This document shows positions 16,504 to 26,097 of a stretch of 64,000 nt of DNA, piece after piece. The position numbers were made by a program, and so were the translations under genes. Below the pieces are notes generated by a model. The model was not told where the DNA came from. It did no database searches and saw nothing but the letters and a program-made list of their open reading frames with translations. Where the stretch lies: NCBI GenBank assembly GCA_016869215.1, contig VGEP01000010.1, positions 62,001 to 126,000 on the forward strand, read 5' to 3'. This DNA comes from Alphaproteobacteria bacterium (GTDB lineage Bacteria > Pseudomonadota > Alphaproteobacteria > Rhizobiales > Xanthobacteraceae). Numbering within the stretch: the first letter of the stretch is position 1; each line of letters opens with the position of its first letter.

Positions 16504-17322
16504 TTAGCCGAAGCGGCCGGTGATGTAGTCTTGCGTCCGCTTGTCCTTCGGCGTCGTAAACATCACTTCGGTCGGGCCCTCCTCCACGAGGACGCCCAGG
16601 TGGAAGAACGCGGTGCGCTGCGATACGCGCGCCGCCTGCTGCATCGAGTGGGTGACGATGATGATCGTGAAGTTCGACCGCAATTCGTCCATCAACTCCT
16701 CGATCCGCGCGGTCGCGATCGGGTCGAGCGCGGAGCACGGCTCGTCCATCAGGATCACTTCGGGGCTCACCGCGATCGCGCGCGCGATGCACAGCCGCTG
16801 CTGCTGGCCGCCGGAAAGACTGGTGCCGGAGTCGTTGAGCCGGTCCTTGACCTCTTCGAACAGGCCGGCCCGCTTCAGGCTGGTGACGACGATCTCGTCT
16901 ATATCCTGTTTCGACTGCGCAAATCCATGAATGCGCGGCCCGTAGGCGATGTTCTCGTAAATCGATTTCGGGAACGGATTGGGCTTCTGGAACACCATGC
17001 CGACGCGGGCGCGCAGCTGCACGACGTCAAGCGCAGGGTCGTAAATATCCTGGCCCTCGATCTCGATCTTTCCGGTGACGCGCGCGATCGGGATCGTATC
17101 GTTCATCCGGTTGATGCAGCGCAGGAACGTCGACTTGCCGCAGCCGGAGGGGCCGATCAGCGCGGTCACCGCGCGCTCCGGAACGTCGAGGCTGACATCC
17201 TTCAGCGCGTGCTTCTCGCCGTAATAGACGTTGACGTTTCGCGCCACGACCTTGGTCTTGGCGTCCGCCGCGGCGTCCTGCGCCAGGATGTGCTCGACCT
17301 GGACCATCGTGTTCACATTCAT
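16504..17322 (-). CDS. pstB: Phosphate ABC transporter ATP-binding protein
   Basis: A 272-residue ATPase of the high-affinity phosphate importer. It has Walker A (GPSGCGKST), signature [16 protein letters not shown], Walker B ([13 protein letters not shown]) and the PstB-specific C-terminus ([13 protein letters not shown]). The start at ATG 17322 (MNVNTMVQ) is supported by GAGGAG upstream. Confidence 0.97.
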   Translation of the reverse strand: MNVNTMVQVEHILAQDAAADAKTKVVARNVNVYYGEKHALKDVSLDVPERAVTALIGPSGCGKSTFLRCINRMNDTIPIARVTGKIEIEGQDIYDPALDVVQLRARVGMVFQKPNPFPKSIYENIAYGPRIHGFAQSKQDIDEIVVTSLKRAGLFEEVKDRLNDSGTSLSGGQQQRLCIARAIAVSPEVILMDEPCSALDPIATARIEELMDELRSNFTIIIVTHSMQQAARVSQRTAFFHLGVLVEEGPTEVMFTTPKDKRTQDYITGRFG

Positions 17323-17344
17323 AACCCACTCCTCGGCGCGCGTC

Positions 17345-18925
17345 TCACCACCGGCGCTCGAACATCTTGCGGACCGCGATTGCGGCACCGTTCATCACGA
17401 ACAGAAACAGCAGCAGCACCATGATCGCAGCCGCGGTCTTGGCCTGGAACGAGATTTCCGGAAGATCCGACCACAGGTAGATCTGAACCGGCAGCACCGT
17501 CGCCGCATCGGAGATGCCCGTCGGCACTTCGACGATGAAGGCCACCATGCCGATCAGAAGCAGTGGCGCAGTCTCGCCGAGCGCATGCGCCATGCCGATG
17601 ATCGTGCCGGTCATGATGCCGGGCATCGCGAGCGGCAGGACGTGGTGAAAGATCGCCTGCTGGTGCGAGGCGCCGACGCCGAGCGCAGCTTCCTTGATCG
17701 AGGGCGGTACGGCCTTCAGCGCGGCGCGCGAGGCAATGATGATAGTCGGCAGGACGAGCAGCGCCAGCACAAGCCCGCCGACCAGCGGCGCAGAGCGCGG
17801 CAGGCCCATGAAATTGAGGAATACGGCGAGGCCCAGAAGGCCGAACACGATCGACGGCACCGCCGCGAGATTGTTGATGTTCACCTCGATGATTTCGGTC
17901 AGCCGGTTCTTGGGTGCGAACTCTTCGAGATAGATCGCGGCGGCGACGCCGAGCGGCAGGCAGATGATCAGCGTCACGAACAGCGTGATCGCGGATCCGA
18001 CCAGCGCACCCCGGATGCCGGCCAGTTCCGGTTCGCGGCTGTCGCCGGAGGTGAAGAACGCCCAGTTGAACTTCGACTCCACATGGCCGAGTTCGCGCAG
18101 CCGCTCGAACCAAGCCACCTCGCGGTCGTTGACGCGGCGATTGGCTGCGGGAGTCTGGAACGTGACGACCTGCCAGGCGCCGGGCGCCGCGGTGGCGTCC
18201 GACTGCAGCGGCAGAAGCACAGTACCGGCCGTCTTGGTGTCGCCGATCTGCGTGAGCTTCACGAGACCGCCGTTGATCGCGATGAGCCGGCTCGGATCGT
18301 TTTCGGTGAGCGTCAGTTCGGCTCGCGTTCGTCTGACCGCGGCAAAATTGTCCGACGACAGCGCGATCTCGATCTCGCCTGAGGTCCCGCTCGGCGTCGC
18401 GGTGCCGGCTCCGGCCTGGCGCAGGACGCGCGTGCTGAAATTCTTGTAATAGAGGTCGGCGCGCTCGGAGATCAGCACCGGCACCTTCACGGTCTGTCCG
18501 ATCAGGCCCGGATCTGCGACGACGTCGGCACGCAGCCGGTCGGCCGCACCGCTCGAAAGAAGGTTGTCGAGCTGGCGGCGGCCAATGCGGTCCTTGACGT
18601 CCGGGAAGATGGATCGCAGCGCGTTGCGCACGAGGGCCTGGAAATCGCCCTGCCGGATCGCAGCGGGGTCCTTGGTGTTGTTCGGATCGATCTCGGCGGG
18701 ATCGAGCCGGACCGACAGGACGAACTGGTGCTGGGTGAACGCCGGCAGGCCCTTGCGGACGATGTCCGTCAAAACCACAAGGATGAACAATCCAGTCAAC
18801 CCGATGGCGAACAAGCCGTAGAACTTGAAGCGCGTTTCGGCGCGGTAGCGCGCACGCACGCGCGCCTGCGCACGGTCGCTGACCAGATCGAGGGACGGAA
18901 GGGTTCGGACCGCTGCGTTAGTCAT
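17345..18925 (-). CDS. pstA: Phosphate ABC transporter permease PstA
   Basis: An inner-membrane permease of the Pst importer, 526 residues, longer than the enterobacterial form. An N-terminal extension (about 1-250) has one membrane segment (about 36-58) and a large soluble part, as in the DUF3333-type PstA of alphaproteobacteria. The C-terminal half has the ABC permease domain with the coupling segment [20 protein letters not shown]. The start codon overlaps the pstC stop by 8 nt. Confidence 0.94.
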   Translation of the reverse strand: MTNAAVRTLPSLDLVSDRAQARVRARYRAETRFKFYGLFAIGLTGLFILVVLTDIVRKGLPAFTQHQFVLSVRLDPAEIDPNNTKDPAAIRQGDFQALVRNALRSIFPDVKDRIGRRQLDNLLSSGAADRLRADVVADPGLIGQTVKVPVLISERADLYYKNFSTRVLRQAGAGTATPSGTSGEIEIALSSDNFAAVRRTRAELTLTENDPSRLIAINGGLVKLTQIGDTKTAGTVLLPLQSDATAAPGAWQVVTFQTPAANRRVNDREVAWFERLRELGHVESKFNWAFFTSGDSREPELAGIRGALVGSAITLFVTLIICLPLGVAAAIYLEEFAPKNRLTEIIEVNINNLAAVPSIVFGLLGLAVFLNFMGLPRSAPLVGGLVLALLVLPTIIIASRAALKAVPPSIKEAALGVGASHQQAIFHHVLPLAMPGIMTGTIIGMAHALGETAPLLLIGMVAFIVEVPTGISDAATVLPVQIYLWSDLPEISFQAKTAAAIMVLLLFLFVMNGAAIAVRKMFERRW

Positions 18926-20288
18926 ATTGCTCTCGGTAACGCTTGACGATCTGCAACGCGATCACGTTGAGCGTCAGTGTGAAGAAGAACAGAACAAATC
19001 CGAGCGCGAACGCCGCCAGAGTCTTCGCGCTTTCGAACTCCTGGTCGCCGACCAGGATGGTCTTGATCTGCACCGTGAAGGTGGTGACCGCTTCGAGCGG
19101 ATTGAACGTGAGATTGCCGGCAAGCCCCGCCGCCATGACGACGATCATGGTCTCGCCGACGGCGCGGCTAATCGCCAGCATGAACGCCGAAACAATTCCG
19201 GAGAAGGCCGCGGGCAGCACCACCTTCTTGACGGTCTCCGACCTGGTCGCTCCCATGGCGTAGGAGCCGTCGCGCAGCGATTGCGGGACGGCGTTGATCA
19301 CGTCGTCGGACAGGGACGACACGAACGGGATAATCATCATCCCCATCACGAGGCCCGCAGCGAGCGCGCTCTCGGAAGCGACGCTGAGACCGAGCGCCTC
19401 GCCCGCGCCACGAATGGCAGGCGCGACAGTCAGCGCGGCGAAAAAGCCCAGGACCACGGTCGGGATGCCGGCAAGGACTTCGAGGATCGGCTTGGCAAAA
19501 TTTCGGAAGCGGGGCGTGGCGTATTCCGCCATGTAGATCGCGGCGAACAGTCCGATCGGTCCCGCAACCAGCATGGCGATCGTTGTGATCAACAGCGTGC
19601 CGACGACCAACGGAACGATGCCGAAGGCGCCGGACGATCCGACCTGGTCGGCCCGGATTGCGGTCTGCGGGCTCCACTGCGTTCCGAACAGGAAATCGAT
19701 CGGCGACACGCGGTCGAAGAACCGGACGGTTTCGAACAGCACCGAGAACACGATGCCGACCGTGGTCAGAACCGCAACGGTCGCGCAGGCAAACAGCACG
19801 TATTTAACCGCACGCTCGACGTGATTGCGCGCCCGGAACTGGTCGGTCAAGGCTCGCATTCCCAAGGCAAGTCCGAGCAGCCCCAGGACCAGCCCCGCAC
19901 CGACAATCAACATGTCGGCATAGCCGCGGACCGAGGCGTAGACTTCGGCCGCCCGCCGGACGTCGGCGGTCGCCGTCGCGCTCGGACGGCCGGAAACGAT
20001 GGAGCGAATCTCACGGAGCGCCGCGCCGCGCTGGAGTTCGTTGGTGGCGGTCGCGGGATCGAGCTGTGCGACCGCCTGCGCCTCCACGATGCGGTTCGCC
20101 ACCGGCAGACCGATGACGAACAGGGCCAGCATGGGGAGCAGAATGGCGAGGACCGCAAAAAGCCCGTGATAGACGGGACGGGAATGCAGCGAACGCCCGG
20201 CCGCCCCCGCGGCCTTCGCACGCGCGCGCCCAAACGCGAAACCAATCGCGATCAGCAGAGCCAGAATACCCAGATAAGCCAGCGTCAT
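18918..20288 (-). CDS. pstC: Phosphate ABC transporter permease PstC
   Basis: An inner-membrane partner of PstA with 456 residues from ATG 20288; an in-frame TTG at 20306 is a possible longer start. Two N-terminal membrane segments and a periplasmic Ala-rich loop precede the permease domain. That domain carries the EAA-type motif (DGSYAMGATRSETVKKVVLPAAFSG) and the PstC segment EVLAGIPTVVLGF. No clear ribosome site decides the start. Confidence 0.93.
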   Translation of the reverse strand: MTLAYLGILALLIAIGFAFGRARAKAAGAAGRSLHSRPVYHGLFAVLAILLPMLALFVIGLPVANRIVEAQAVAQLDPATATNELQRGAALREIRSIVSGRPSATATADVRRAAEVYASVRGYADMLIVGAGLVLGLLGLALGMRALTDQFRARNHVERAVKYVLFACATVAVLTTVGIVFSVLFETVRFFDRVSPIDFLFGTQWSPQTAIRADQVGSSGAFGIVPLVVGTLLITTIAMLVAGPIGLFAAIYMAEYATPRFRNFAKPILEVLAGIPTVVLGFFAALTVAPAIRGAGEALGLSVASESALAAGLVMGMMIIPFVSSLSDDVINAVPQSLRDGSYAMGATRSETVKKVVLPAAFSGIVSAFMLAISRAVGETMIVVMAAGLAGNLTFNPLEAVTTFTVQIKTILVGDQEFESAKTLAAFALGFVLFFFTLTLNVIALQIVKRYREQYD

Positions 20289-20378
20289 GACGCCCGTACC
20301 GATCAAACGCGAGGAAGCAAGGGGAGCGGCTGCGACCGCGGCTGTGCCTGTCCGGCACAGCCGCGCCCAAGGTTACGA

Positions 20379-21431
20379 TCAGGACAACGGTCCAGCCGTC
20401 ATCGGCGTCAAGCCGGTCGTGCTCTTGCGAACCTCGTCGAGTTCCTTTTTCGGAAGCGTGACGAGGCCTTTCTTGGCGAGATAGCCATCCTCACCCAGCG
20501 CCTTGGCCGAGACGTACTCGGCCGCAAACTTGTCGATGCCGGGCACCACGCCCACGTGCTGCTTCTTGATGTAGACGTACATGCGGCGAGCTCCGGGATA
20601 CTTGCCCGAAGTGATCTGGTCGAACTCCGGAACGACGCCGTCGAGCGGCACGCCGCGGAGCTTGTTGGAGTTCTCTTCGAGGAACGAGAAGCCGAACACT
20701 CCGAACGCGTTGCGGTTGGCTTCGAGTTTGGCGACGATCACGTTGTCGTTCTCGCCGGCTTCGACATAGGCACCGTCTTCACGCAGCGTCTTCCAGACCC
20801 GGTCGAACGCCTTGGGATCGGACTTCTTGAGCGAAACCAGCGCAGGAATCTGCTCGGCACCCTTTTCCAGCAGCAGCTCGTGGAACGAGTCGCGGGTGCC
20901 GGAGGTCGGCGGCGGACCGAGAACCTCGATCTTGATGTTCGGCAGCGACTTATCGATGTCCGACCAATTCCGGTTCGGGTTCGGGATCAGCTTGCCGCCC
21001 GGTCCGGGGACTTCTTTGGCAACCGCGAGCAGGAGCTGCGCCAGCGTGAGCTTGATCGGGGTGCCCTGCTTCGATTGGGCGACGGTGAGTCCGTCGAAGC
21101 CGATATTGATCTCGACGATGTCCTTCACGCCGTTCTTCTGGCACATCTCGAACTCGCCCTTCTTCATGCGGCGAGATGCATTGGTCGCGTCGGGGTGGTT
21201 CACGCCGACGCCGGCGCAGAACAGCTTCATGCCGCCGCCGGTGCCGGTCGATTCCACGACCGGAGTCTTGATGCCGCCGGTCTTGCCGAGCTGCTCGGCC
21301 ACCGTGGTGGTGAACGGATAGACGGTGGACGATCCGACGACGCGGATCTGATCGCGCGCCGAGGCCTGGCCTGCGGCGAGCGTGCCTGCCGCCACGAGGG
21401 CAAGCGCGCTGGCGAGAGTAAGGTTTCTCAC
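20379..21431 (-). CDS. pstS: Phosphate-binding periplasmic protein PstS
   Basis: A 350-residue periplasmic receptor of the Pst importer. The signal peptide (about 1-26, ending AGQASA) is followed by the phosphate-site segments GSSTVYPFT and ESTGTGGGMKLFC, then GTRDSFHE. GTG at 21431 is chosen because GGAGAG precedes it and it begins the signal peptide. It is the first gene of the pst transcript, about 200 nt downstream of the Pho box. Confidence 0.94.
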   Translation of the reverse strand: MRNLTLASALALVAAGTLAAGQASARDQIRVVGSSTVYPFTTTVAEQLGKTGGIKTPVVESTGTGGGMKLFCAGVGVNHPDATNASRRMKKGEFEMCQKNGVKDIVEINIGFDGLTVAQSKQGTPIKLTLAQLLLAVAKEVPGPGGKLIPNPNRNWSDIDKSLPNIKIEVLGPPPTSGTRDSFHELLLEKGAEQIPALVSLKKSDPKAFDRVWKTLREDGAYVEAGENDNVIVAKLEANRNAFGVFGFSFLEENSNKLRGVPLDGVVPEFDQITSGKYPGARRMYVYIKKQHVGVVPGIDKFAAEYVSAKALGEDGYLAKKGLVTLPKKELDEVRKSTTGLTPMTAGPLS

Positions 21432-21477
21432 GGGTTCTCTCCTGTTTTGCCTGTTTGACGCCAACGGACGATGCGGC

Positions 21478-21494
21478 GCGGATGAATCATCCGC
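21478..21494 (-). promoter_or_regulatory. Short hairpin in the pstS leader
   Basis: GCGGATGA-A-TCATCCGC is a 17-nt perfect inverted repeat about 47 nt upstream of the pstS start. With one central base it is unlikely to fold as a tight RNA loop as it stands, so a protein operator is equally possible. No function is assigned. Confidence 0.3.
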
Positions 21495-21630
21495 GGCGCC
21501 GGCCGGTGGCCCTGTTCGCTTGAGACGGGATGGTGCTGCAACGCGGAACTCGGTGGCAGTTGGGCCTGCCGATCGGAGACGTTCCGAACCGCAGCCAGCA
21601 CCGTGTCTAAATCCCGCATGTCATCGTTCT

Positions 21631-21659
21631 ATGATGGTTCGATGACGGCTGGATGACAG
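21631..21659 (-). promoter_or_regulatory. Pho box (three 11-bp-spaced PhoB repeats)
   Basis: On the minus strand, reading toward pstS, CTGTCAT, CCGTCAT and CCATCAT occur at exact 11-bp spacing with 4-nt gaps. This is the PhoB direct-repeat pattern. The site lies between the end of phoR (21698) and pstS, so the pst-phoU-phoB genes should be induced by phosphate limitation. Confidence 0.88.
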
Positions 21660-21697
21660 ACCAACCCATTGATCGAAATGAGGAGATAGAAATCCCG

Positions 21698-22849
21698 CTA
21701 GACCAGCGGCAGCCGCGCGATGAAGGTTGCGCCCTGCCCCGGCCGGGACTCGATGTTGAGCCGCCCCTGATGGCGATTGAGGATGTGCTTGACCAGCGCG
21801 AGGCCGAGGCCCGTGCCGCCCTGCGCGCGGCTTTCGCCGACGTCGACGCGGTAGAAGCGCTCCGTCAGGCGCGGCAGATGTTCCGCGGCGATGCCCGGGC
21901 CGTAGTCGCGGACCGACACCTGCGCCTCGCCCTTGCCGTCCGGCGTCGGCACGCGCGAAAGCGCGATGTCGACGCACTTGCCGCTCGCGCCATACTTAAG
22001 CGCGTTCTCGACCAGGTTCTCGAACAGGCGGATCAGTTCGTCGCGGTCGCCGAGCACGATCAGCGGCTCCGGCGGCGCGGCAAGTTCGATGGCAACGCCG
22101 CGGTCGCGGGACAGCACCTGAAGGCCGTCGACCACCTGCCGCACGATTGCGGCCACGTCGATCGGGGTTTCGGGGCGCTGGTGCGCACGCAGCTCGATGC
22201 GCGACAGCGACAGCAGGTCGTCGATCAACCGCGCCATGCGCCAGGACTGCTGCTGCATGATGCCGAGGAAGCGCTCGCGCGCGGCGGGGTCGTCGCGCGC
22301 CGGGCCTTGCAGCGTGTCGATGAATCCGGTGATGGCGGCAAGCGGCGTGCGCAATTCGTGGCTGACGTTGGCGACGAAGTCGGCGCGCATCTCTTCGACC
22401 CGGTGGATTGGCGTCAGATCGTGCACGGTCATGACCACGATGCCGTCGCGGCCCGAGGGCGTCACCGGCGCGACGAAGGCCTCAAACCAACGCGCCGACG
22501 GCACGCGCAGTGAAAACTCGATGCGCTGCGGCTTGCCGGTCGCGCCGGCGCTGCGGATCGCCTCCACCAGTTCGGGCATACGCAGCGCGAGCGAGGCGGG
22601 TTCGCCGCGCCGCAATGCGGGCGCCAGCGCCGCGGCACCGGTGTTGAAGACGACGACGCGGCCGTCGCGGTCCAGCACTGCAACCGGGTCCGGCATGACG
22701 GAAATCGCGGCTTCGAGCAGGGGATAGTCCGCGGGGCCTTGCACCGGCGCTGCCGCGGGCGCAGGAGCACTTACCTCGGCGCGGGTTCCCAGGAACCGCT
22801 GCAGCCAGCCACCGCCCCGTCCCGCGCCTGCGTCACCGGCCGCCGCCAT
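21698..22849 (-). CDS. phoR: Phosphate regulon sensor kinase PhoR, without membrane segments
   Basis: A 383-residue histidine kinase. A PAS domain (about 42-150) is followed by the HisKA box FVANVSHELRTPLA (H164) and a HATPase domain with NLVENALKYG, DYGPGIA and GTGLGLALVKHI. The Gly/Ala/Pro-rich N-terminus has no hydrophobic segment, unlike the usual membrane-anchored PhoR. The gene overlaps the end of the upstream membrane-protein gene by 17 nt. Its position next to pstS supports the PhoR role. Confidence 0.9.
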   Translation of the reverse strand: MAAAGDAGAGRGGGWLQRFLGTRAEVSAPAPAAAPVQGPADYPLLEAAISVMPDPVAVLDRDGRVVVFNTGAAALAPALRRGEPASLALRMPELVEAIRSAGATGKPQRIEFSLRVPSARWFEAFVAPVTPSGRDGIVVMTVHDLTPIHRVEEMRADFVANVSHELRTPLAAITGFIDTLQGPARDDPAARERFLGIMQQQSWRMARLIDDLLSLSRIELRAHQRPETPIDVAAIVRQVVDGLQVLSRDRGVAIELAAPPEPLIVLGDRDELIRLFENLVENALKYGASGKCVDIALSRVPTPDGKGEAQVSVRDYGPGIAAEHLPRLTERFYRVDVGESRAQGGTGLGLALVKHILNRHQGRLNIESRPGQGATFIARLPLV

Positions 22850-23843
22850 CGCGCCGCCTTTCTAAGCCGAGCATCAGTTCGCGCAGACCGAGGGTCAGCA
22901 GCGCCAGCGCGAACGGAAATAAATAATAGAGCAGCCGGAAGATCAGCAAGCCCGCCAGCAGCTCTTCCCGCTCGTATTGCCACAGCGCGATCAGCATGGC
23001 GGCGTCGAACACACCGAGGCCGCCGGGCGAATGGCTGGCGAACCCGAGCAGCGTCGCGGTGACGAACACCACTGCGACGGTGATAAAATCGACCGGCGGG
23101 GTGTTCGGCACCAGCATGTACATCGCCATCGAACAGCACAGCAGATCGACGATGCCGATAAAAATCTGCAGCAGCGTCAGCGGCCCGCCAGGGAGTTGCA
23201 CCTGCCAGTTGTCCCGGCCGATCACCCGCGGCGCGGCCCAGACCCAGGCGACGTAGCCCGCGAGCACCGCCAGCGCCGTAACCCCAAGTCCGCGGTTGAA
23301 CCATTCCGGCAACTGGTCGATCGCCGATGCTGCCTCCGGATGGATGATGAAGCCGAGCCCCAGCACCGTGACGTTGCCGAGCCAGAACGTCAGCCCCGCG
23401 ATGAAGCAGACCTTGGCCACCTCCACCGCATCGAGCCCCCAGGCCGAATAGACCCGGTAGCGCACCGCGCCGCCGGTGAAGGCGCTGGCGCCGACGTTAT
23501 GCCCGACCGAATAGGAGGTGAAGCCGCCGAGCGAGGCGATGTGGTAGGGCACGTCGCCGCGGCCAATGGTCCGCAGGGCGAACAGGTCGTAGAAGGTGAG
23601 CGTGAAATAGCCGGCCGCGACGAACAGCGCGGCGACCATGACATCCTGAATCGAGATGGTCACAACGGCGGCCGCGACCTTGCCAACCTCGATATCGTGG
23701 AGCTTGCGGTACAGCACGAACGCGGCGACGACGATAATGGTGACGCTGAGCAGGAAACCGACCCGGTGCCAACCGACCTTGCTATCGAACGTCCGCGCCG
23801 CGGCGCGCAGCCAATCCATTCTTTGCCCCAGGCCGGTGCTCAT
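22833..23843 (-). CDS. YbhN/UPF0104-type integral membrane protein (lysylphosphatidylglycerol synthase TM family)
   Basis: A 336-residue protein with about eight membrane segments and the family-typical segment TATLLGFASHSPGGLGVFDA (Pro-Gly-Gly-Leu-Gly) near residues 260-280. It resembles the membrane half of lipid-aminoacylating or flippase proteins, without the cytosolic synthase domain. The start at ATG 23843 is not firm; MDW at 23819 is an alternative. It overlaps phoR and may be co-transcribed with it. Confidence 0.75.
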   Translation of the reverse strand: MSTGLGQRMDWLRAAARTFDSKVGWHRVGFLLSVTIIVVAAFVLYRKLHDIEVGKVAAAVVTISIQDVMVAALFVAAGYFTLTFYDLFALRTIGRGDVPYHIASLGGFTSYSVGHNVGASAFTGGAVRYRVYSAWGLDAVEVAKVCFIAGLTFWLGNVTVLGLGFIIHPEAASAIDQLPEWFNRGLGVTALAVLAGYVAWVWAAPRVIGRDNWQVQLPGGPLTLLQIFIGIVDLLCCSMAMYMLVPNTPPVDFITVAVVFVTATLLGFASHSPGGLGVFDAAMLIALWQYEREELLAGLLIFRLLYYLFPFALALLTLGLRELMLGLERRRDGGGR

Positions 23844-23987
23844 CTTTTGTTGGCCGCCTAGTATCAGAACTTCCCAGCGCAAGCGAGGGCACGGGCCCGG
23901 CGCCACATTGCCCAAAGCGGCGGCGGGGCTATGCTTGTGAGGGTCCCGCCCGCCGATCCCATCCTCGACCGAACACCGGAGCCGCCC

Positions 23988-24908
23988 GTGAACGCCCTGA
24001 CCATCGCCCTCGGCAACTACGGACTGACCAAGCCGCTCAAGGACGGGCTGGTCAAGACGGGCCGCTTGCCGCTGTCCTATGCCCCGATCGAGCAGATCGT
24101 TCCCGCCATGCGCCGCATGTGCCGGAACCTGGAATACGACATCTGCGAGATGGCGTTCACGACCTATGTCTGCGCCCGCGGCTACGGCCTGCCGTTCACC
24201 GCGATCCCCGTGTTCGTGACGCGGAACTTCCATCACTGGGCGATCTTCTACAACACCAAGTCCGGAATCCGCACGCCGAAGGACCTGGAGGGCCGCAAGG
24301 TCGGCGTCAATCGCGGCTACACCGTCACCACCGGGCTGTGGGCGCGCGGCATATTGCAAAGCGAGTACGGCGTGGACCTGAACAAGGTGACCTGGATCCC
24401 GACCGACGACGAGCACGTGGCCGAGTTCAAGGCGCCGGGCAACGTCGACTACCGCCACCGCGGCAAGGCAATGAAGGATCTGCTGCTCGCAGGCGAGATC
24501 GACGCCGCGCTCGGCGAGCTCGCGCTCGACACGCCGGAAATCCAGCCGCTGATCCCGAACGCGCGCGATGCGGCCTTCGACTGGTTCCGCCGCACCGGCA
24601 TCTATCCGATCAACCACGGCGTGGTGGTGAAGAACACGCTGCTGAAGGAAATGCCCTGGATCGCGGACGAGCTGATGGCCGCGTTCGAACAGGCCAAGGC
24701 GATCTACCTGAAGGACATTGCGGGCGCGGCCGGCCTGTCGTCCTGGGACAAGGCGGCGGCGCAGAACGCGGCCGTGGTGGGCGATCCTTTCCCGTTCGGC
24801 ATCGAGCAAAATCGCAAGGCGCTGGAAGCGATTACGCGGTTTGCGGCGGACCAGGGGATGGTGCCGCGGAAGTTTACGGTCGAGGAACTCTTCACCGTGC
24901 CTGCGTGA
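23988..24908 (+). CDS. Binding-protein-fold protein related to 4,5-dihydroxyphthalate decarboxylase
   Basis: A 306-residue protein starting at GTG 23988 (MNALTIALGNYGLTKPLKDG) with no signal peptide. The segments EYDICEMAFTTYVCARGYG, FTAIPVFVTRNFHHWAIFYN and GRKVGVNRGYTVTTGLWARGIL are typical of the family that includes the Pht5-type 4,5-dihydroxyphthalate decarboxylase, an enzyme on a periplasmic-binding-protein fold. A cytosolic decarboxylase role is more likely than transport. The substrate is unproven. It is followed by a second signal-less protein of similar fold and a MarR regulator. Confidence 0.7.
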   Translation: MNALTIALGNYGLTKPLKDGLVKTGRLPLSYAPIEQIVPAMRRMCRNLEYDICEMAFTTYVCARGYGLPFTAIPVFVTRNFHHWAIFYNTKSGIRTPKDLEGRKVGVNRGYTVTTGLWARGILQSEYGVDLNKVTWIPTDDEHVAEFKAPGNVDYRHRGKAMKDLLLAGEIDAALGELALDTPEIQPLIPNARDAAFDWFRRTGIYPINHGVVVKNTLLKEMPWIADELMAAFEQAKAIYLKDIAGAAGLSSWDKAAAQNAAVVGDPFPFGIEQNRKALEAITRFAADQGMVPRKFTVEELFTVPA

Positions 24909-24927
24909 ATGCCGCAGCCGCCCGGAA

Positions 24928-24941
24928 TTGACAGACGTCTG
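24928..24941 (+). promoter_or_regulatory. Candidate promoter -35 with overlapping palindrome
   Basis: TTGACA (24928-24933) overlaps the 10-bp palindrome CAGACGTCTG (24932-24941), 150 nt upstream of the next gene. It may be a promoter with an operator, perhaps for the MarR protein encoded at 26098. No good -10 element is visible. Confidence 0.3.
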
Positions 24942-25093
24942 ACGATTTGAGACGATTCCACAGACCGGATTGCGCCATTGCGCCCCGGCAACGCCGTGCA
25001 GTGGCGCCATTCGCCCATGACGCACGGGCCAAGAACACTTCAAGAATCATATCGCACGGCACCTGCAACGCGGCTCTAGGGATGGAGAACGCC

Positions 25094-26002
25094 ATGGCCG
25101 AACTCAAGAAAGTCAAAGCGTCGATGATGAACGCGATTCACGACCTGCCGTTGCTGGTCGCGCGCGACGAGGGCTTCTTCCGCGACGAAGGGCTCGACGT
25201 CGATATCCTGGTCACGCCCGGCTCGGGCCAGCACAACTCCGACGACCGCGCGCTGAAGGACGACATCTTCAAGCGCGGGCTGGAAGCGACCTACGATCAG
25301 GGCCAGTGCGACCAGTTCCGGATGTGCGAATGGGGCATCATGAAGCGGGCGGTGGAAACGATCCAGCAGAAGGACCTGCGCCCGGCCAAGATCGTCGCGA
25401 TCGGTTCGGCGATGTCGAGCTTCGCCATCGTCGTCGATCCGCGTTCCGGTATTTACGAGCCCGAGCAGCTCAAGAACGTTCCGATTTCGGTGAGCCGCTA
25501 CAACGGTTCGCATTTCACCATGCTCAAGATGATGGAAGGCTTCATCAAGCGCGACGAGATCAAGATCGCCAACCACGGCACGCACCGCCAGCGCATGGAG
25601 GCGGTGATGAACGGCCAGGCGAAGGCCGCAAGCCTGCAAGAGCCCTGGATCAGCGTCGCCGAGGCCAAGGGCGCGCGCGTCCTGATCGAGTCGCACTCGA
25701 CCCGGAGCGAGGCCGCGGGCGACGAGATGGACGGGCCGACGCTCGCCAAAATGTTCCGCGCCGAGGCGCACGCCGCGGAAGCGATCCAGAAGAACCCGGA
25801 GAAGTACGCGCACTATCTGCTGGACGAGGCCGGCGGCATGATCGGGCTAAGAGATCTCAAGCTGTCGCGCATCCTCAACGCTCCGCCGACGCCCTATACC
25901 CGGGAACGCTTCGACGACAACTACAACTGGACGCTCGGCTGGGGCCTGGTGCCGCCGGGGGCGACCTATGAGAACACGGTCGACAACCGCGCCTGGCAGT
26001 AG
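25094..26002 (+). CDS. NMT1/SsuA-like binding-protein-fold protein without signal peptide
   Basis: A 302-residue protein beginning MAELKKVKASMMNAIHDLP after GGAGA, with no signal peptide. It has the NMT1-type start (PLLVARDEGFFRDEGLDVDILV) found in nitrate/taurine/thiamine-precursor receptors, and a long charged C-terminal part. No ABC permease or ATPase is nearby. It could be a cytosolic enzyme like its upstream neighbour or a regulator-binding protein. An ATG four codons upstream (25082) is possible. Confidence 0.65.
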   Translation: MAELKKVKASMMNAIHDLPLLVARDEGFFRDEGLDVDILVTPGSGQHNSDDRALKDDIFKRGLEATYDQGQCDQFRMCEWGIMKRAVETIQQKDLRPAKIVAIGSAMSSFAIVVDPRSGIYEPEQLKNVPISVSRYNGSHFTMLKMMEGFIKRDEIKIANHGTHRQRMEAVMNGQAKAASLQEPWISVAEAKGARVLIESHSTRSEAAGDEMDGPTLAKMFRAEAHAAEAIQKNPEKYAHYLLDEAGGMIGLRDLKLSRILNAPPTPYTRERFDDNYNWTLGWGLVPPGATYENTVDNRAWQ

Positions 26003-26026
26003 CCGGCAACTTGGCCCGACGGAGCG

Positions 26027-26060
26027 CGGCGCCGGTCCCGAACCGGCGCCGTTTGCTTTT
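26027..26060 (+). terminator. Intrinsic terminator
   Basis: CGGCGCCGGT (26027-26036) pairs with ACCGGCGCCG (26042-26051) over a 5-nt loop, followed by TTTGCTTTT. It lies 25 nt after the stop codon at 26002 and before the MarR gene. Confidence 0.8.
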
Positions 26061-26097
26061 CGGCCGCGGCGTTCTTATGCGTGGTGCGGGGGTGCAA

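Noticed and set aside
18927..21458. An 843-codon plus-strand frame across pstC and pstS
   Set aside because: It is antisense to well-conserved genes, rich in His/Arg/Gln-type codons typical of high-GC shadow frames, with no family features.
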